Positions 17,685 through 27,567 of a stretch of DNA of 64,000 nt are shown here, in pieces. The notes below the pieces were generated by a model that did not search any database, was not told the DNA's origin, and saw only the letters and a list, made by a program, of their open reading frames with translations. The DNA is from Campylobacter sp. CCUG 57310 (lineage in GTDB: Bacteria; Campylobacterota; Campylobacteria; Campylobacterales; Campylobacteraceae), in NCBI RefSeq assembly GCF_013201975.1, contig NZ_CP053845.1, positions 1,054,001 to 1,118,000 of the forward strand, written 5' to 3'. The position numbers were made by a program, and so were the translations under genes. Position 1 is the first letter of the stretch. Each line of letters begins with the position of its first letter.

Positions 17685-20261
17685 CTATCTTAAAACTTCT
17701 ATGGATGTATCTTCACCGTTTGAGTTTATCACGATCTCATCACCGCTTTCAAGCTCATCTTTTAATATCATATCGGCTAAACGATCTTCAACAAGCTCAT
17801 AAAGTGCGCGTCTAAGCGGTCTAGCGCCATAGACTATATCAAATCCGGCTTTGGCTATAAATTTCTTAGCCTCTTCATTCATGCTAGCCTTAATGCCGCG
17901 ATTTAGAAGCGTTTTTTCAAGCTCTTTAAACATAATTGCTACGATTTGAACAAGCCCTTCTTCGCTTAGCGGATTAAAGATGATAGTATCATCAAGCCTG
18001 TTTAAAAATTCAGGCTTAAAGTAGCTTTTCAGCTCGTTTTTAACTGCCTCTTCCCTCTCTTCGCCCTTTAAATCCATAATAAAATTTGAAGCGATATTTG
18101 AGGTTAGGATAATGATCGTATTTTTAAAATCAACAGTAACACTCTTATTATCCGTCGCTCGCCCGTCATCCATGATACCAAGCAGGATATTAAACACATC
18201 CTTATGCGCCTTTTCTATCTCGTCAAATAGTATCACGCTATATGGACGCCTTCTAACGGCCTCTGTTAGCTGCCCACCCTCATCATATCCTACATATCCC
18301 GGAGGCGCTCCAAGCAGGCGGCTCACACTGTGCTTTTCCATATATTCGCTCATGTCAAAGCGTATAAGCGCCCTTTCGTCATCAAACAAAAATTTAGCCA
18401 GAGCCTTAGCCGACTGGGTCTTGCCCACGCCTGTTGGACCAAGGAAAAGAAACGATCCTATCGGACGAGAGCCTTCATTGAGCCCCGCTTTATTTCGTTT
18501 GATAGCTCTTGCTAAAGCGTGAAGCGCAGGATCTTGCCCTACCACGCTATCTCTTAAATGATCCTCTATCATCAAGTATTTTTGCTTCTCGCTCGTTAGC
18601 ATCTTTGAAACCGAAATTCCCGTCCACTTGCTTAAAATTCCCGCAACCAGCTCCTCATCAACTTGATTTTTAAGCAGCACGCCAGCTTTCTTCATCTCTT
18701 CCCACTTTATCTCAAGCTCTTTTTGGCGATTTGAAGCGTCTAAAATTTTGCCGTATTCTATCTCGGCGGCCTTTTGAAGATCACCGTTTCTACGAGCTAT
18801 CTCGGCCTCGTTTTTAAGAGTTTCTATCTCTTTTTTTGCATTTGAAATTCCGTTAAATACGCTCTTTTCGTTTTCAAATTTCACTTCAAGAGCTTGCTTT
18901 TTCTCGTTTAGATCGGCAATTTCTTTCTCTATCTCTTTAAGACGCTCTTCGTTTTTAGCCTCATCTTCCATCTTAAGCGCCTCTTTTTCAACCTGCAATG
19001 TCACTATCTCGCGCTTAATCTTAGCCAGCTCATAAGGCTCGCTTTCTATCTGCATCTTAAGCTCAGCCGCCGCTTCATCGATGAGGTCTATAGCTTTATC
19101 AGGTAAAAAGCGGTTTGAGATATAGCGGTCGCTTAGCTTTGCAGCCGCTACCAAAGCGCTGTCGGTTATGCTTACGCTATGGTGAACCTCTAAACGCTCC
19201 TTTATACCGCGCAAAATTTGCAAAGCCTCATTTACACTTGGCTCTTTTACGTCAATAGGCTGAAATCGGCGCTGAAGCGCGGCGTCTTTTTCAAAATATT
19301 TCCTATACTCTTTTAGTGTCGTTGCACCCACGGCATGAAGCTCTCCTCTTGCAAGTGCAGGCTTTAGTATATTTGCCGCGTCCATACTTCCTTCGCTCGC
19401 TCCCGCACCGACGATAGTATGAATTTCATCGATAAAAAGTATGATATTGCCTGCGCTTTTTACCTCGCTTATGACGGCTTTTAGCCTATCTTCAAATTCA
19501 CCTCTATACTTTGCGCCCGCAATAAGAGCGCTCATATCAAGCACTATAACTCGCTTGTTCATAAGACTTACGGGAACGTCTTTTGAAACTATCTTTTGAG
19601 CTAGCCCCTCGACTATCGCTGTTTTTCCAACGCCCGGTTCACCAAGCAAGATAGGATTGTTTTTGCTCTTTCTTATTAGAATTTGCATCATCCTAGTTAT
19701 CTCTTCATCTCGTCCGATAACCGGATCAAGCTCGGCGTTTATAGCCTTTTTGGTTAGATCGATACCGAATTTTTCCAAACTATCAAGAATTTCGTCGCTT
19801 GTTTGAGTGTCTATCTTGCGCCCTGCCCTTATGGCTTCTAAGCTCTTTTTGATCTCAAGAACATCGGTAAATTTAGCTAAAATTTCTCTTATCTCTTTAA
19901 TCTCTAAAGCGGAAATTATCCAAGTATCAACCGCTATAAAGCTATCGCCCATACTTACCATAAGAGCCTTTGCGCTCTCAAGCGAATTTAAAAGCTCGCG
20001 AGAAATTTGGATATTTTCTTTGCTTACATTTGAGCTTGTTGCAAGGCTTGAAATTTTGCTTTTGACCTCTAAATCAACAGCATTTTTTGAGATTGACATC
20101 TGATTGAAGACTTGATTTAGTATGGAAGCCGAGTCCGTAACCAAACCCCAAAAAACGTGCAAAGGCATAACTTGCGGATTTTTAGTGTGCAAAGCTAAAC
20201 TTATACCGTTTTCAAGGGTTTCTTGCATCTGTGCGGTTAAGCTTTCTCCTATGTTTGACAT
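17685..20261 (-). CDS. clpB: Protein disaggregase ClpB
   Basis: ClpB is a hexameric AAA+ chaperone that extracts proteins from aggregates together with DnaK. The Clp_N domain covers about residues 1-150. The first nucleotide-binding domain has the Walker A motif GEPGVGKT. A coiled-coil middle domain lies at about 400-530, rich in Glu and Lys ([18 protein letters not shown]). The second nucleotide-binding domain has [15 protein letters not shown], and the C-terminal domain follows. The 858 residues are normal. It has its own promoter with near-ideal -35 and -10 boxes (20291-20319) and an AGGAGAG ribosome-binding site. Confidence 0.96.
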   Translation of the reverse strand: MSNIGESLTAQMQETLENGISLALHTKNPQVMPLHVFWGLVTDSASILNQVFNQMSISKNAVDLEVKSKISSLATSSNVSKENIQISRELLNSLESAKALMVSMGDSFIAVDTWIISALEIKEIREILAKFTDVLEIKKSLEAIRAGRKIDTQTSDEILDSLEKFGIDLTKKAINAELDPVIGRDEEITRMMQILIRKSKNNPILLGEPGVGKTAIVEGLAQKIVSKDVPVSLMNKRVIVLDMSALIAGAKYRGEFEDRLKAVISEVKSAGNIILFIDEIHTIVGAGASEGSMDAANILKPALARGELHAVGATTLKEYRKYFEKDAALQRRFQPIDVKEPSVNEALQILRGIKERLEVHHSVSITDSALVAAAKLSDRYISNRFLPDKAIDLIDEAAAELKMQIESEPYELAKIKREIVTLQVEKEALKMEDEAKNEERLKEIEKEIADLNEKKQALEVKFENEKSVFNGISNAKKEIETLKNEAEIARRNGDLQKAAEIEYGKILDASNRQKELEIKWEEMKKAGVLLKNQVDEELVAGILSKWTGISVSKMLTSEKQKYLMIEDHLRDSVVGQDPALHALARAIKRNKAGLNEGSRPIGSFLFLGPTGVGKTQSAKALAKFLFDDERALIRFDMSEYMEKHSVSRLLGAPPGYVGYDEGGQLTEAVRRRPYSVILFDEIEKAHKDVFNILLGIMDDGRATDNKSVTVDFKNTIIILTSNIASNFIMDLKGEEREEAVKNELKSYFKPEFLNRLDDTIIFNPLSEEGLVQIVAIMFKELEKTLLNRGIKASMNEEAKKFIAKAGFDIVYGARPLRRALYELVEDRLADMILKDELESGDEIVINSNGEDTSIEVLR

Positions 20262-20290
20262 TTTACTCTCCTTTATTTTATAATGTTTAT

Positions 20291-20319
20291 ATTATATATA
20301 TTTAGTGAAGTATTGTCAA
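20291..20319 (-). promoter_or_regulatory. Consensus -35/-10 promoter of clpB
   Basis: On the minus strand TTGACA (20314-20319) is followed after exactly 17 bases by TATAAT (20291-20296). Both hexamers are perfect matches to the classical vegetative consensus. The -10 box ends 29 bases before the clpB ATG. I found no convincing HspR (CTTGAGT-N7-ACTCAAG) or CIRCE element here. Confidence 0.75.
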
Positions 20320-20554
20320 GTTTCATTAGTGATTTTACTAACCTTAATCTTTTGAGATATCAAATTTGAACTGCACAACAGCTAAAATTTAATAAATTTC
20401 AAATTTTAATTTTGATACTTTTTTAACTCATAACGCTTAAAAATTAATGCGTATTCAATCAATTCAATATATTATAAAATCTTTTAAATTTAGCCGATTT
20501 TTAGCCAAATTTCATTAAAATTAATCTCATTTAATTAATGTATAGGAGAATTTT

Positions 20555-21874
20555 TTGAACAAGAAAAAACTTTTTTTTGCTTCAGGCTTTATCTCGACAG
20601 TTCTTGCGGCCGGCTTAATAACCATAAATTTAAACGCAAAAAACAACGAAGATGACGCAAGCGCTAGACTCGAAGCTTTATCAAAATTTACAAAAACAAT
20701 ATCAACCGTTGAAAAATACTATGTAGATGATATGAAATTCAAAGAGATCGTAGATAAGGCAATCGAAGGGCTTTTAAACAACCTTGATGCGCATTCTGGA
20801 TTTTTAAACGAAAAAGCCTTTAAAGATATGCAGGTTCAAACAAACGGCGAATTTGGCGGACTTGGCATAACGGTCGGCATAAGAGACGGCGCACTTACGG
20901 TTGTATCGCCTATTGAAGGCACTCCTGCAGATAAAGCCGGAATAAAAAGCGGCGACATCATCTTAAGAATAGACGGAAACGCGACACTTGGAACAACTAT
21001 AGAAGAGGCCGTTAATAAAATGCGCGGCAAACCAAAGACGCCAATTACTATAACGATAGTGCGAAAAGGCGAGCCAAAGCCGTTTGACGTAAACTTAATC
21101 AGGGACATAATATCGGTAGAATCGGTATATGCCAAGATGATAGAAAATGAAAATATCTTATATCTTCGCGTTACAAATTTCGACAAGCACGTAACTAAAA
21201 AAGCCGAAGAATTCATTAAAAAATATCCAAAAGCACAAGGCATAATTCTTGATCTTAGAAATAATCCGGGCGGACTTTTAAACCAAGCCGTAGGTCTTAC
21301 GAATTTATTTATAGATAACGGCGTGATAGTATCTCAAAAAGGTAGAAACGCAAGCGAAAATTCAGAATACAAAGCCTCTAAAAGCAACAAAATAACAAAC
21401 CTTCCGCTAGCAATCTTAGTAAACGGCGGAAGCGCAAGTGCAAGCGAGATCGTAAGCGGTTCCTTGCAAGATCATAAGCGCGGTATAGTTATCGGCGAAA
21501 AAACATTCGGTAAAGGAAGCGTGCAGATAATCCTTCCGGTAGATGACAAAGAAGCCATCCGTCTAACTATCGCAAGATACTATCTACCAAGCGGTCGTAC
21601 TATACAAGCCGTAGGTGTAACACCTGATCTTATTGTTCATCCAGGCAAAGTTCCGCTTGAGGATACTCACGCTTTTGCCATCAAGGAAAACGAGCTTAAA
21701 AAGCACCTTACAAATGAGCTTAGCAAGCTAGATGACGGTAAAAAAGATACAAATTCAACTGCCAAAAAAGACGAAAGCAAAGAAGATAAAACGATACTGT
21801 CGCAAGAAAAAGTAAATGAAGACTTGCAATTAAAATCAGCAATTGACGCTATAAAAGTTCTAAAATTCAAATAA
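20555..21874 (+). CDS. ctpA: Carboxyl-terminal processing protease (S41 family) CtpA
   Basis: This is a periplasmic or inner-membrane-anchored serine protease of the Prc/CtpA family. An N-terminal signal anchor (about 5-25) precedes a PDZ domain (about 95-175). The catalytic domain contains GGSASASEIV with the probable nucleophile Ser295 and GEKTFGKGS with Lys320; the 25-residue spacing matches the Ser-Lys dyad of the family. A lysine- and aspartate-rich stretch (about 385-420) lies near the C-terminus. Translation starts at TTG 20555 after TAGGAGAA. It leads a run with purC, purS and purQ, an arrangement I remember from C. jejuni. Confidence 0.92.
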   Translation: MNKKKLFFASGFISTVLAAGLITINLNAKNNEDDASARLEALSKFTKTISTVEKYYVDDMKFKEIVDKAIEGLLNNLDAHSGFLNEKAFKDMQVQTNGEFGGLGITVGIRDGALTVVSPIEGTPADKAGIKSGDIILRIDGNATLGTTIEEAVNKMRGKPKTPITITIVRKGEPKPFDVNLIRDIISVESVYAKMIENENILYLRVTNFDKHVTKKAEEFIKKYPKAQGIILDLRNNPGGLLNQAVGLTNLFIDNGVIVSQKGRNASENSEYKASKSNKITNLPLAILVNGGSASASEIVSGSLQDHKRGIVIGEKTFGKGSVQIILPVDDKEAIRLTIARYYLPSGRTIQAVGVTPDLIVHPGKVPLEDTHAFAIKENELKKHLTNELSKLDDGKKDTNSTAKKDESKEDKTILSQEKVNEDLQLKSAIDAIKVLKFK

Positions 21875-21886
21875 GGAGACAAGCTT

Positions 21887-22597
21887 ATGGAAAAACGAGA
21901 GTTGGTTTATGAAGGAAAAGGCAAAAGGATGTACGCAACCGATGATCCTGATCTTTTGATTGCCGAATTTAAAGACGATCTGACGGCTTTTAATGCAGAA
22001 AAAAAAGGCAACGAAGTAGGCAAAGGAGCGCTAAACAACAAAATTTCTACGCAAATTTTTGGACTTCTTAAAGAAAAAGGCATAGCCACCCACCTTGTAA
22101 GAACCATAAGCGACACAGAGCAACTTGTCAAAAAATGCCAAATAATACCGCTTGAAGTCGTAGTAAGAAACATCGCGACAGGCTCTCTTACCAAAAGACT
22201 AGCCATACCTGAGGGGACTGTTTTGCCTTTTGCTTTGGTTGAGTTATATTACAAAGACGACGCGCTGGGCGATCCTTTAGTAAATGACGAACACTGCCTT
22301 GCTATGGGACTTGTAAAGAGCGAAAACGATCTTGACAGACTTAAACATATCGGCAGAGAGATAAATTCCACTCTGTTTAAATTCTTTGCGGATAGGAATT
22401 TAAAGCTGGTTGATTTTAAAGTCGAATTTGGTGTAGATAAGGACGGAAATATCCTGCTTGCCGATGAAATAAGTCCTGATAGTTGCAGATTTTGGGATGC
22501 AACCACAAATGAAAAACTAGATAAAGATAGATTTAGACAGGATTTAGGAAGCGTAAAATTGGCTTACGAAGAAGTATTAAAAAGAATTTTATCTTAA
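21887..22597 (+). CDS. purC: Phosphoribosylaminoimidazole-succinocarboxamide synthase
   Basis: PurC joins aspartate to CAIR with ATP hydrolysis to give SAICAR in purine synthesis. Family segments [34 protein letters not shown] and [14 protein letters not shown] are all present over the normal 236 residues. The ATG follows AAGGAG by a suitable gap. It lies 12 bases after ctpA and 8 bases before purS, so it is part of one transcription unit with the FGAM synthase components. Confidence 0.96.
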   Translation: MEKRELVYEGKGKRMYATDDPDLLIAEFKDDLTAFNAEKKGNEVGKGALNNKISTQIFGLLKEKGIATHLVRTISDTEQLVKKCQIIPLEVVVRNIATGSLTKRLAIPEGTVLPFALVELYYKDDALGDPLVNDEHCLAMGLVKSENDLDRLKHIGREINSTLFKFFADRNLKLVDFKVEFGVDKDGNILLADEISPDSCRFWDATTNEKLDKDRFRQDLGSVKLAYEEVLKRILS

Positions 22598-22605
22598 GGG
22601 CAAAA

Positions 22606-22842
22606 ATGAAAGCAGTAGTAAATGTATCGCTTAAAAACGGTGTCTTGGATCCTCAAGGAAAAGCGGTAGAACACGCGCTGGAATCACTAGGTTTTAGCGG
22701 GATTTCAAACGTTCGTATCGGCAAACAAATCGTACTTGATATTAACGCCTCATCATCGCAATCGGCAAAAAAAGAGCTTGAAAAGATGTGTGAGGAGTTG
22801 CTGGCAAATACCGTGATAGAAGATTACGAGATCATAGTATGA
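22606..22842 (+). CDS. purS: Phosphoribosylformylglycinamidine synthase subunit PurS
   Basis: PurS is the small bridging subunit of the three-part FGAM synthase; it holds PurQ and PurL together. The 78-residue protein matches the family from NVSLKNGVLDPQGKAVEHAL onward. Its stop overlaps the purQ start by four bases (ATGA), consistent with stoichiometric synthesis. The PurL subunit is not encoded in this window. Confidence 0.94.
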   Translation: MKAVVNVSLKNGVLDPQGKAVEHALESLGFSGISNVRIGKQIVLDINASSSQSAKKELEKMCEELLANTVIEDYEIIV

Positions 22843-23504
22843 AAGTCGCCATAGTCTTATTTCCTGGAACAAACTGCGAAACGGATACCGAGTATGCTTT
22901 TGAAATTTTAGGATGCCAAACGGAGATAATTTGGCACAAGCAAGATGAGATAAATGCCGATCTTATAGTGCTTCCGGGCGGCTTTAGCTACGGAGACTAT
23001 CTTAGAACGGCAGCGATAGCTAAATTTTCTCCTGCCATGAAAGCCGTCTTAAAGCACGCTCAAAAAGGTGGATATATCTTAGGAATTTGCAACGGCTTTC
23101 AAATGCTTTGCGAGCTAAAACTGCTTGCGGGAGCAATGAGAAGAAACGAAAATTTAAGCTTTATATCAAAGTATCATCATCTTAAAGTTATAGCCAACTC
23201 AAATAAATTTCTTTCAAATTTAAAAGTCGGCGAGATAGTAAATATCCCGTTAGCTCATGGAGAAGGGAACTTTTACACCGATGAAGACACACTAAAAAGC
23301 ATGTACGACAACGAGCAAGTGCTTTTAAAATACTGCGATAAAGACGGCAAAGAGCTAAATCCAAACGGCTCGGTTGATGCGATAGCGGGAATTTGTGATA
23401 AAAGCAAAAGAATTTTCGGACTCATGCCTCATCCTGAGCGAGCTTGCGAGAAAATTTTAGGCACGGATGACGGGCTTAAGATGCTTAAAGGGCTAGTTTG
23501 CTAA
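22839..23504 (+). CDS. purQ: Phosphoribosylformylglycinamidine synthase subunit PurQ
   Basis: PurQ is the class I glutamine amidotransferase that feeds ammonia to PurL in FGAM synthesis. The nucleophile elbow GICNGFQML carries the catalytic Cys at about residue 87, and HPER near residue 198 carries the His/Glu pair. PGTNCETDTEYAFEILG at the N-terminus is also typical. The length of 221 residues fits. Its last bases overlap the start of the following SH3 protein gene. Confidence 0.95.
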   Translation: MKVAIVLFPGTNCETDTEYAFEILGCQTEIIWHKQDEINADLIVLPGGFSYGDYLRTAAIAKFSPAMKAVLKHAQKGGYILGICNGFQMLCELKLLAGAMRRNENLSFISKYHHLKVIANSNKFLSNLKVGEIVNIPLAHGEGNFYTDEDTLKSMYDNEQVLLKYCDKDGKELNPNGSVDAIAGICDKSKRIFGLMPHPERACEKILGTDDGLKMLKGLVC

Positions 23505-24694
23505 GGCTTTTTACCGCTCTTTTTGTGGCTCTTTTTGCTTTAGCTCAAGAGCCAAGTGTCTTTGATATGATGAAAGAGGAGCGAAGCGATAAGGTTATAA
23601 AACGTCCAAAAATTCCTGAAAACATCGCTCCTACCAATGAGCCTGAATTTAACCTAAAAGATACGCAAATTTATCAGCATGTAGAGCCAAATAAGCTCAT
23701 TTTAAAGCCTTCAGGTATGCCAAAACAAGCTTACGAAGGCGAGATTTTTAAATTTACTCTTACTGCCGATACTCAAGATAATATAACCGTTGATATACAA
23801 ACCATAATCGAAGAGAGCGAAAACATCAAATGGCTAAATCCGAATTTGCAGTGGGAGCATAGCGGAAACGGAGTATATAAGAGCGAAATTTATCTAGAAG
23901 CTAACTCCTCAAAGCCTAAAAACCCGAAAATAACTCTGAATCTAAAAAGAAACGGCGAGTTTTTTCAAACCGCAAGCACAATCGTTACTCTGCCTAAATT
24001 TAACGAGGTAAAAAGCGACGAGAAATTTAGCCATGTGGTAGCCGATCTTCTTGAAGTAAAAAAGCATAAAACGAGTAAATTTGATGACAAAAACTTAATA
24101 ATGGTCGTAGAGATAGGCTCTAAAAACGGTAATATAGCCGACTTTTATATGGACGATAAGAGCATTATCAAACAAGGAGTTGATTCGATAAGCGGGAATT
24201 TAACTTCTCAAAACGGATATTATTTTGCCGTATTTGAGCCGACAAGAGAGAATTTTGATTTTAATTACTTTAGCCTCAAAGAGAAAAAATTTATCAGCTT
24301 TTCGCTTCCTGTTATAGTTGAAGATGACGAGATTAGCACTCAAATAGGACTAAATCCGAAACAAAGCAAGTTTGAAAACTATAAAAACATAGCAGGCTAC
24401 ACCCTGCTTGCGGTTTCTTTTGTGATGTTTTTAATCAAAAAAAGCTACATATACCTAATCGCGACTCTCATTTTTGGCTCTTACGGACTATACACCTACA
24501 ATCCGTTTGGAAGTGCGACTCTAAAAGAAAATATCAATGTAAAAATTTTGCCTACTCAAAATTCAACCGTTTTCCACACTGCCAAAGAGCAGCAAAAGGT
24601 TGAAATTTTAGGTGAGAGAGAGGAGTATAAAAAGGTGCTTATGCAAGATGGCAAGATAGGATGGGTGCTAAAAGATGATCTTTTCAAGAATTAA
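23498..24694 (+). CDS. Exported protein with membrane segments and C-terminal SH3-like domain
   Basis: No named function. A signal peptide (about 1-16, ending FALAQ) is followed by a soluble, probably periplasmic region to about residue 285. Two hydrophobic helices come next (about 294-312 and 315-333). The final ~55 residues (INVKILPTQNSTVFHTA and GKIGWVLKDDLF) look like a bacterial SH3 domain of the type that binds cell wall or metal-containing partners. Translation begins at a TTG overlapping the purQ end. A gene of this kind occupies the same place between purQ and plsC in C. jejuni as I remember it (Cj0515). Confidence 0.75.
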   Translation: MLRLFTALFVALFALAQEPSVFDMMKEERSDKVIKRPKIPENIAPTNEPEFNLKDTQIYQHVEPNKLILKPSGMPKQAYEGEIFKFTLTADTQDNITVDIQTIIEESENIKWLNPNLQWEHSGNGVYKSEIYLEANSSKPKNPKITLNLKRNGEFFQTASTIVTLPKFNEVKSDEKFSHVVADLLEVKKHKTSKFDDKNLIMVVEIGSKNGNIADFYMDDKSIIKQGVDSISGNLTSQNGYYFAVFEPTRENFDFNYFSLKEKKFISFSLPVIVEDDEISTQIGLNPKQSKFENYKNIAGYTLLAVSFVMFLIKKSYIYLIATLIFGSYGLYTYNPFGSATLKENINVKILPTQNSTVFHTAKEQQKVEILGEREEYKKVLMQDGKIGWVLKDDLFKN

Positions 24695-25370
24695 AGCGGC
24701 ATTTTTCACCGTTACTTTTATCCTGTCTGTCTTTTGGGTAGTTTTTTTTATGTGGGCTTTTAATAAACACAACCGCCCTATCAGACGAATTTGGGGAAGA
24801 TTTCAAAGGCTCTGCGGAGGATACTCGCTAAAGATAGAAGGCGAATTTAACGACGAAGCCAATATGATAATAATGAATCACCAAAGCATGCTTGATATCA
24901 TCGTCTTAGAAGAGGTTCATCCTAAAAACATCTGCTGGCTTGCAAAAAAAGAGATCAAAAAAATCCCTATCATAGGTAAGATAATCGATATACCAAAGAT
25001 GATTGCGGTAGATCGCGAGAGCAAACATGCTCTTGTAAAGATCGTAAAAGAGGCGGAAGATAGAGTGCAAAACGGACGAGTCTTGGCGATATTTCCCGAA
25101 GGCACTCGCTCTCGCACAAACAAACTTTTGCCGTTTAAAGGCGGAGCAAAAATTATCGCCGACAAGCTAAATTTAAAGATACAGCCTATCGTGCTTGTAG
25201 GCACGGATATCCTTGACGTTACAAATTTCAGCTTTAAAAATGGCGAAGTGAAGATAATCTGCCTTGACTTAATAGATACAAGCGACAAAAACTGGCTTGA
25301 AAACGCTAGGGAAAAGATGCAAGAAGTATACGACGCCGAGCTTAAATCAAGACAAAACGCCAAAGAGTAA
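24675..25370 (+). CDS. plsC: 1-acyl-sn-glycerol-3-phosphate acyltransferase
   Basis: PlsC acylates lysophosphatidic acid at position 2 to form phosphatidic acid, the precursor of all membrane phospholipids. An N-terminal hydrophobic helix (about 8-30) anchors it to the inner membrane. The catalytic HX4D box is NHQSMLD (His69 to Asp74) and the substrate-binding box is FPEGTRS at about 141-147. The 231 residues are typical. The start overlaps the preceding gene by 20 bases. Confidence 0.94.
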   Translation: MIFSRIKAAFFTVTFILSVFWVVFFMWAFNKHNRPIRRIWGRFQRLCGGYSLKIEGEFNDEANMIIMNHQSMLDIIVLEEVHPKNICWLAKKEIKKIPIIGKIIDIPKMIAVDRESKHALVKIVKEAEDRVQNGRVLAIFPEGTRSRTNKLLPFKGGAKIIADKLNLKIQPIVLVGTDILDVTNFSFKNGEVKIICLDLIDTSDKNWLENAREKMQEVYDAELKSRQNAKE

Positions 25371-25479
25371 GCTTATTTATCATTGGCGTTATGCCTATTT
25401 CTACCCAAGTGGCTTACTATCTTAATCTAGCGATTTAAATCAGATGTCAAATTTGAACCTAGCTTAAAAAAGGAAAAAC

Positions 25480-26367
25480 ATGAAAAAGATTTTTGCTATT
25501 TTAGCCTTTATATTTACGCTCGCTTTTGGTTATGAGTTAAATTTTGAAAAATTTTATGACGAAAACATCACAAACGAGCAGGTAAATGAGTATCTTGACG
25601 ATCTGCTTGCGGCCTTGGAGAAAAATCCAAATTTGATAAATAAAGAGACAAATGAATACAACGAGCGAATTTTTTCATTTTTCATTATAAATAGCAAAGT
25701 TGGAAATACAGGCAAATTTGACTTTGAACGCATAGAAAAAATTCTTAAATTTAAGCCTGACCTAAACTACGATATGTACCGCATAAACAACTCTTCTGTG
25801 CTTCATATGGCTATTGCTTTAGGTTTTGATCATGAGATAAAAAGTGGCATAAGTGAGGATGAAATTTTAAAGCTAGTTAAAGTCTTAGTTAAGCATGGAG
25901 CCGATATAAACGCCAAAGAGCTTTTAGCGACGGCTTACTCGGTTAATAAATTTGAAATTTTTAGATACCTTATCGATAATGGCGCAAGAGATACTACTAG
26001 AATCATGCTTTCTATAGCTGCCGATACAGCCATATTTATAGGGCAAAACAACCTTAGTATCCATAGAGACAAATTAGAAAACAGTAAAGAAAGAGAGTTT
26101 GCAAAAACACAAAAATTTGATAAATTTTATAAAGAGAGGATTAGGTTTTTAGAAAAAATTCTAAAATTTCAAGAGTTAAAAGAAATAGACTCAAAAGAGA
26201 TAGAGCTTTTTATCCTCGTAAATGTAATATTAGATAACGATAGAGCGATTGAACTTTTACTACAGCACGGACTTTGCGAGCTTGAAAATAGCTACAAATT
26301 TTTAAAAGAGCAGGCAAAAGTTTATAACAGTAAGAAAATTTTGAAGATAATAAATGGATTATATTAA
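25480..26367 (+). CDS. Secreted ankyrin-repeat-like protein
   Basis: The 295-residue protein has a clear signal peptide (MKKIFAILAFIFTLAFG). A helical region follows with ankyrin-like helix pairs, for example SVLHMAIALGFDHE, LVKHGADINAKELL, FRYLIDNGARD and IELLLQHG. The repeats are degenerate. A periplasmic protein-binding role is plausible; nothing catalytic is visible. It is preceded by AAAAAGGAAAAAC. It and the next gene occupy the space where C. jejuni, as I remember it, has crcB between plsC and htpG. Confidence 0.65.
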   Translation: MKKIFAILAFIFTLAFGYELNFEKFYDENITNEQVNEYLDDLLAALEKNPNLINKETNEYNERIFSFFIINSKVGNTGKFDFERIEKILKFKPDLNYDMYRINNSSVLHMAIALGFDHEIKSGISEDEILKLVKVLVKHGADINAKELLATAYSVNKFEIFRYLIDNGARDTTRIMLSIAADTAIFIGQNNLSIHRDKLENSKEREFAKTQKFDKFYKERIRFLEKILKFQELKEIDSKEIELFILVNVILDNDRAIELLLQHGLCELENSYKFLKEQAKVYNSKKILKIINGLY

Positions 26368-26384
26368 AATCAACAAATTTATAC

Positions 26385-27359
26385 TTATTGTATTTTAACA
26401 GAGAAAACATTGCTTGATATATCGTTTGCTTGCCTAAAGGTTAAACTCGTTATGATATACATTTTACGAAATAAACCTTTTTTCTTTTTTGCTATCTGTA
26501 CATGCTCGGGAGAAAAAGTATGACTAAAAACATAACAATAATCTATCTCTTCAGCATTTATAATAGTATCTTTAAATAAAAATCTACCAATCACAATTCT
26601 GTCTTCATATATTTCTATGTAGTTAAAAAATAACAGCGAGCATAAAAACCAAATTGAAAATACAGTAAGCAAAATTCCAATGACTTGCAGAAACTTATTA
26701 TCACAAATCAAAAATAACATTGTAAGTACAAATAAAAAAGCTGACATTGTAAAATCTTGTATTACAAAAAACGGATTTCTCTTATCAAGCCTATACAGAA
26801 CTACTTCGGCCTTATCTTGCGACTCGTTTTTTGATTGCAAGCCTATCCTATCTGAAAGTATTTCCGGAAAAATATCATCTTTTTCATTATTTTTGATATT
26901 TTCTCTTCCGCTCCTATCTTTTAACGAAATCAACTCTTTTAGCATTTCATCAGATTGATCCGGATTTAAGCCTATTATTACGAACAATCCATTTATGAAG
27001 TATTTTCTCTTCCAAGTTATCCATACTTTATCAGGCATAAAATCATCCATAAAAATACTAAAACCGACCTCCAAATCTTCGGCTTTTATAATCGTATCTT
27101 TAAATGCAAATCTATTAATAACAATCCTATCTTCATAAATTTCTGCGTAATTAAAAAATAATGATAACTGCATCAGCCAGACCAAAAAGATAGAGCTTGA
27201 GATTCCAAGCATGCATACCCAGCCATCTCCAAAAATAGACAAAGGCAGTGCAATCAAAAATAGACAAATCAAATATAATATAAAATTAAGTCCGACTAAA
27301 GCCGCTTCTCTTTCGTAAATTTTATAAAACGGCTTTGAGTTTTGAATGTTTAAACCCAT
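26385..27359 (-). CDS. Membrane protein with internally duplicated PH-like domains
   Basis: The 324-residue protein is made of two similar halves. Each half has a pair of hydrophobic helices followed by a soluble segment with the near-identical motif FFNYAEIYEDRIVINRF (first half) or FFNYIEIYEDRIVIGRF (second half), then FKDTIIKAEDLE or FKDTIINAEEID. This helix-pair plus beta-domain layout resembles bacterial PH-like (bPH) membrane proteins; no function is known to me. I chose the ATG at 27359 preceded by AAGGCG; the frame extends 19 codons upstream to a TTG with no ribosome-binding site. It converges on the ankyrin-like gene. Confidence 0.65.
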   Translation of the reverse strand: MGLNIQNSKPFYKIYEREAALVGLNFILYLICLFLIALPLSIFGDGWVCMLGISSSIFLVWLMQLSLFFNYAEIYEDRIVINRFAFKDTIIKAEDLEVGFSIFMDDFMPDKVWITWKRKYFINGLFVIIGLNPDQSDEMLKELISLKDRSGRENIKNNEKDDIFPEILSDRIGLQSKNESQDKAEVVLYRLDKRNPFFVIQDFTMSAFLFVLTMLFLICDNKFLQVIGILLTVFSIWFLCSLLFFNYIEIYEDRIVIGRFLFKDTIINAEEIDYCYVFSHTFSPEHVQIAKKKKGLFRKMYIITSLTFRQANDISSNVFSVKIQ

Positions 27360-27530
27360 CTTATCGCCTTGTAAATTTATCTTTAACGCTATAAATTTAG
27401 ATAATTTTACAATCAATTTTATTAAGCTCGCTTAAATTTAACTCACTCTACTTACTACGAATTTGCTAAAACTTGATACCATCTATATCAAGTTTATTAT
27501 ATTTATCTTGAAAATATTAGCAATTTGTAG

Positions 27531-27536
27531 TATAAT
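27531..27536 (+). promoter_or_regulatory. -10 element of htpG
   Basis: A perfect TATAAT in GTAGTATAATCTGC lies 31 bases before the htpG ATG, which has an AAAGGAAAAAT ribosome-binding site. I see no obvious heat-shock operator next to it. Confidence 0.5.
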
Positions 27537-27567
27537 CTGCTAAAAATTTTAAAACAAAAGGAAAAAT

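Noticed and set aside
18112-18522. Plus-strand frame opposite clpB
   Set aside because: Antisense shadow of the second nucleotide-binding domain of ClpB; no initiation signals.
20262-20554. Search for HspR/CIRCE operator or a small RNA between clpB and ctpA
   Set aside because: No matching inverted repeat was found; the region holds the clpB promoter and an AT-rich leader for ctpA only.
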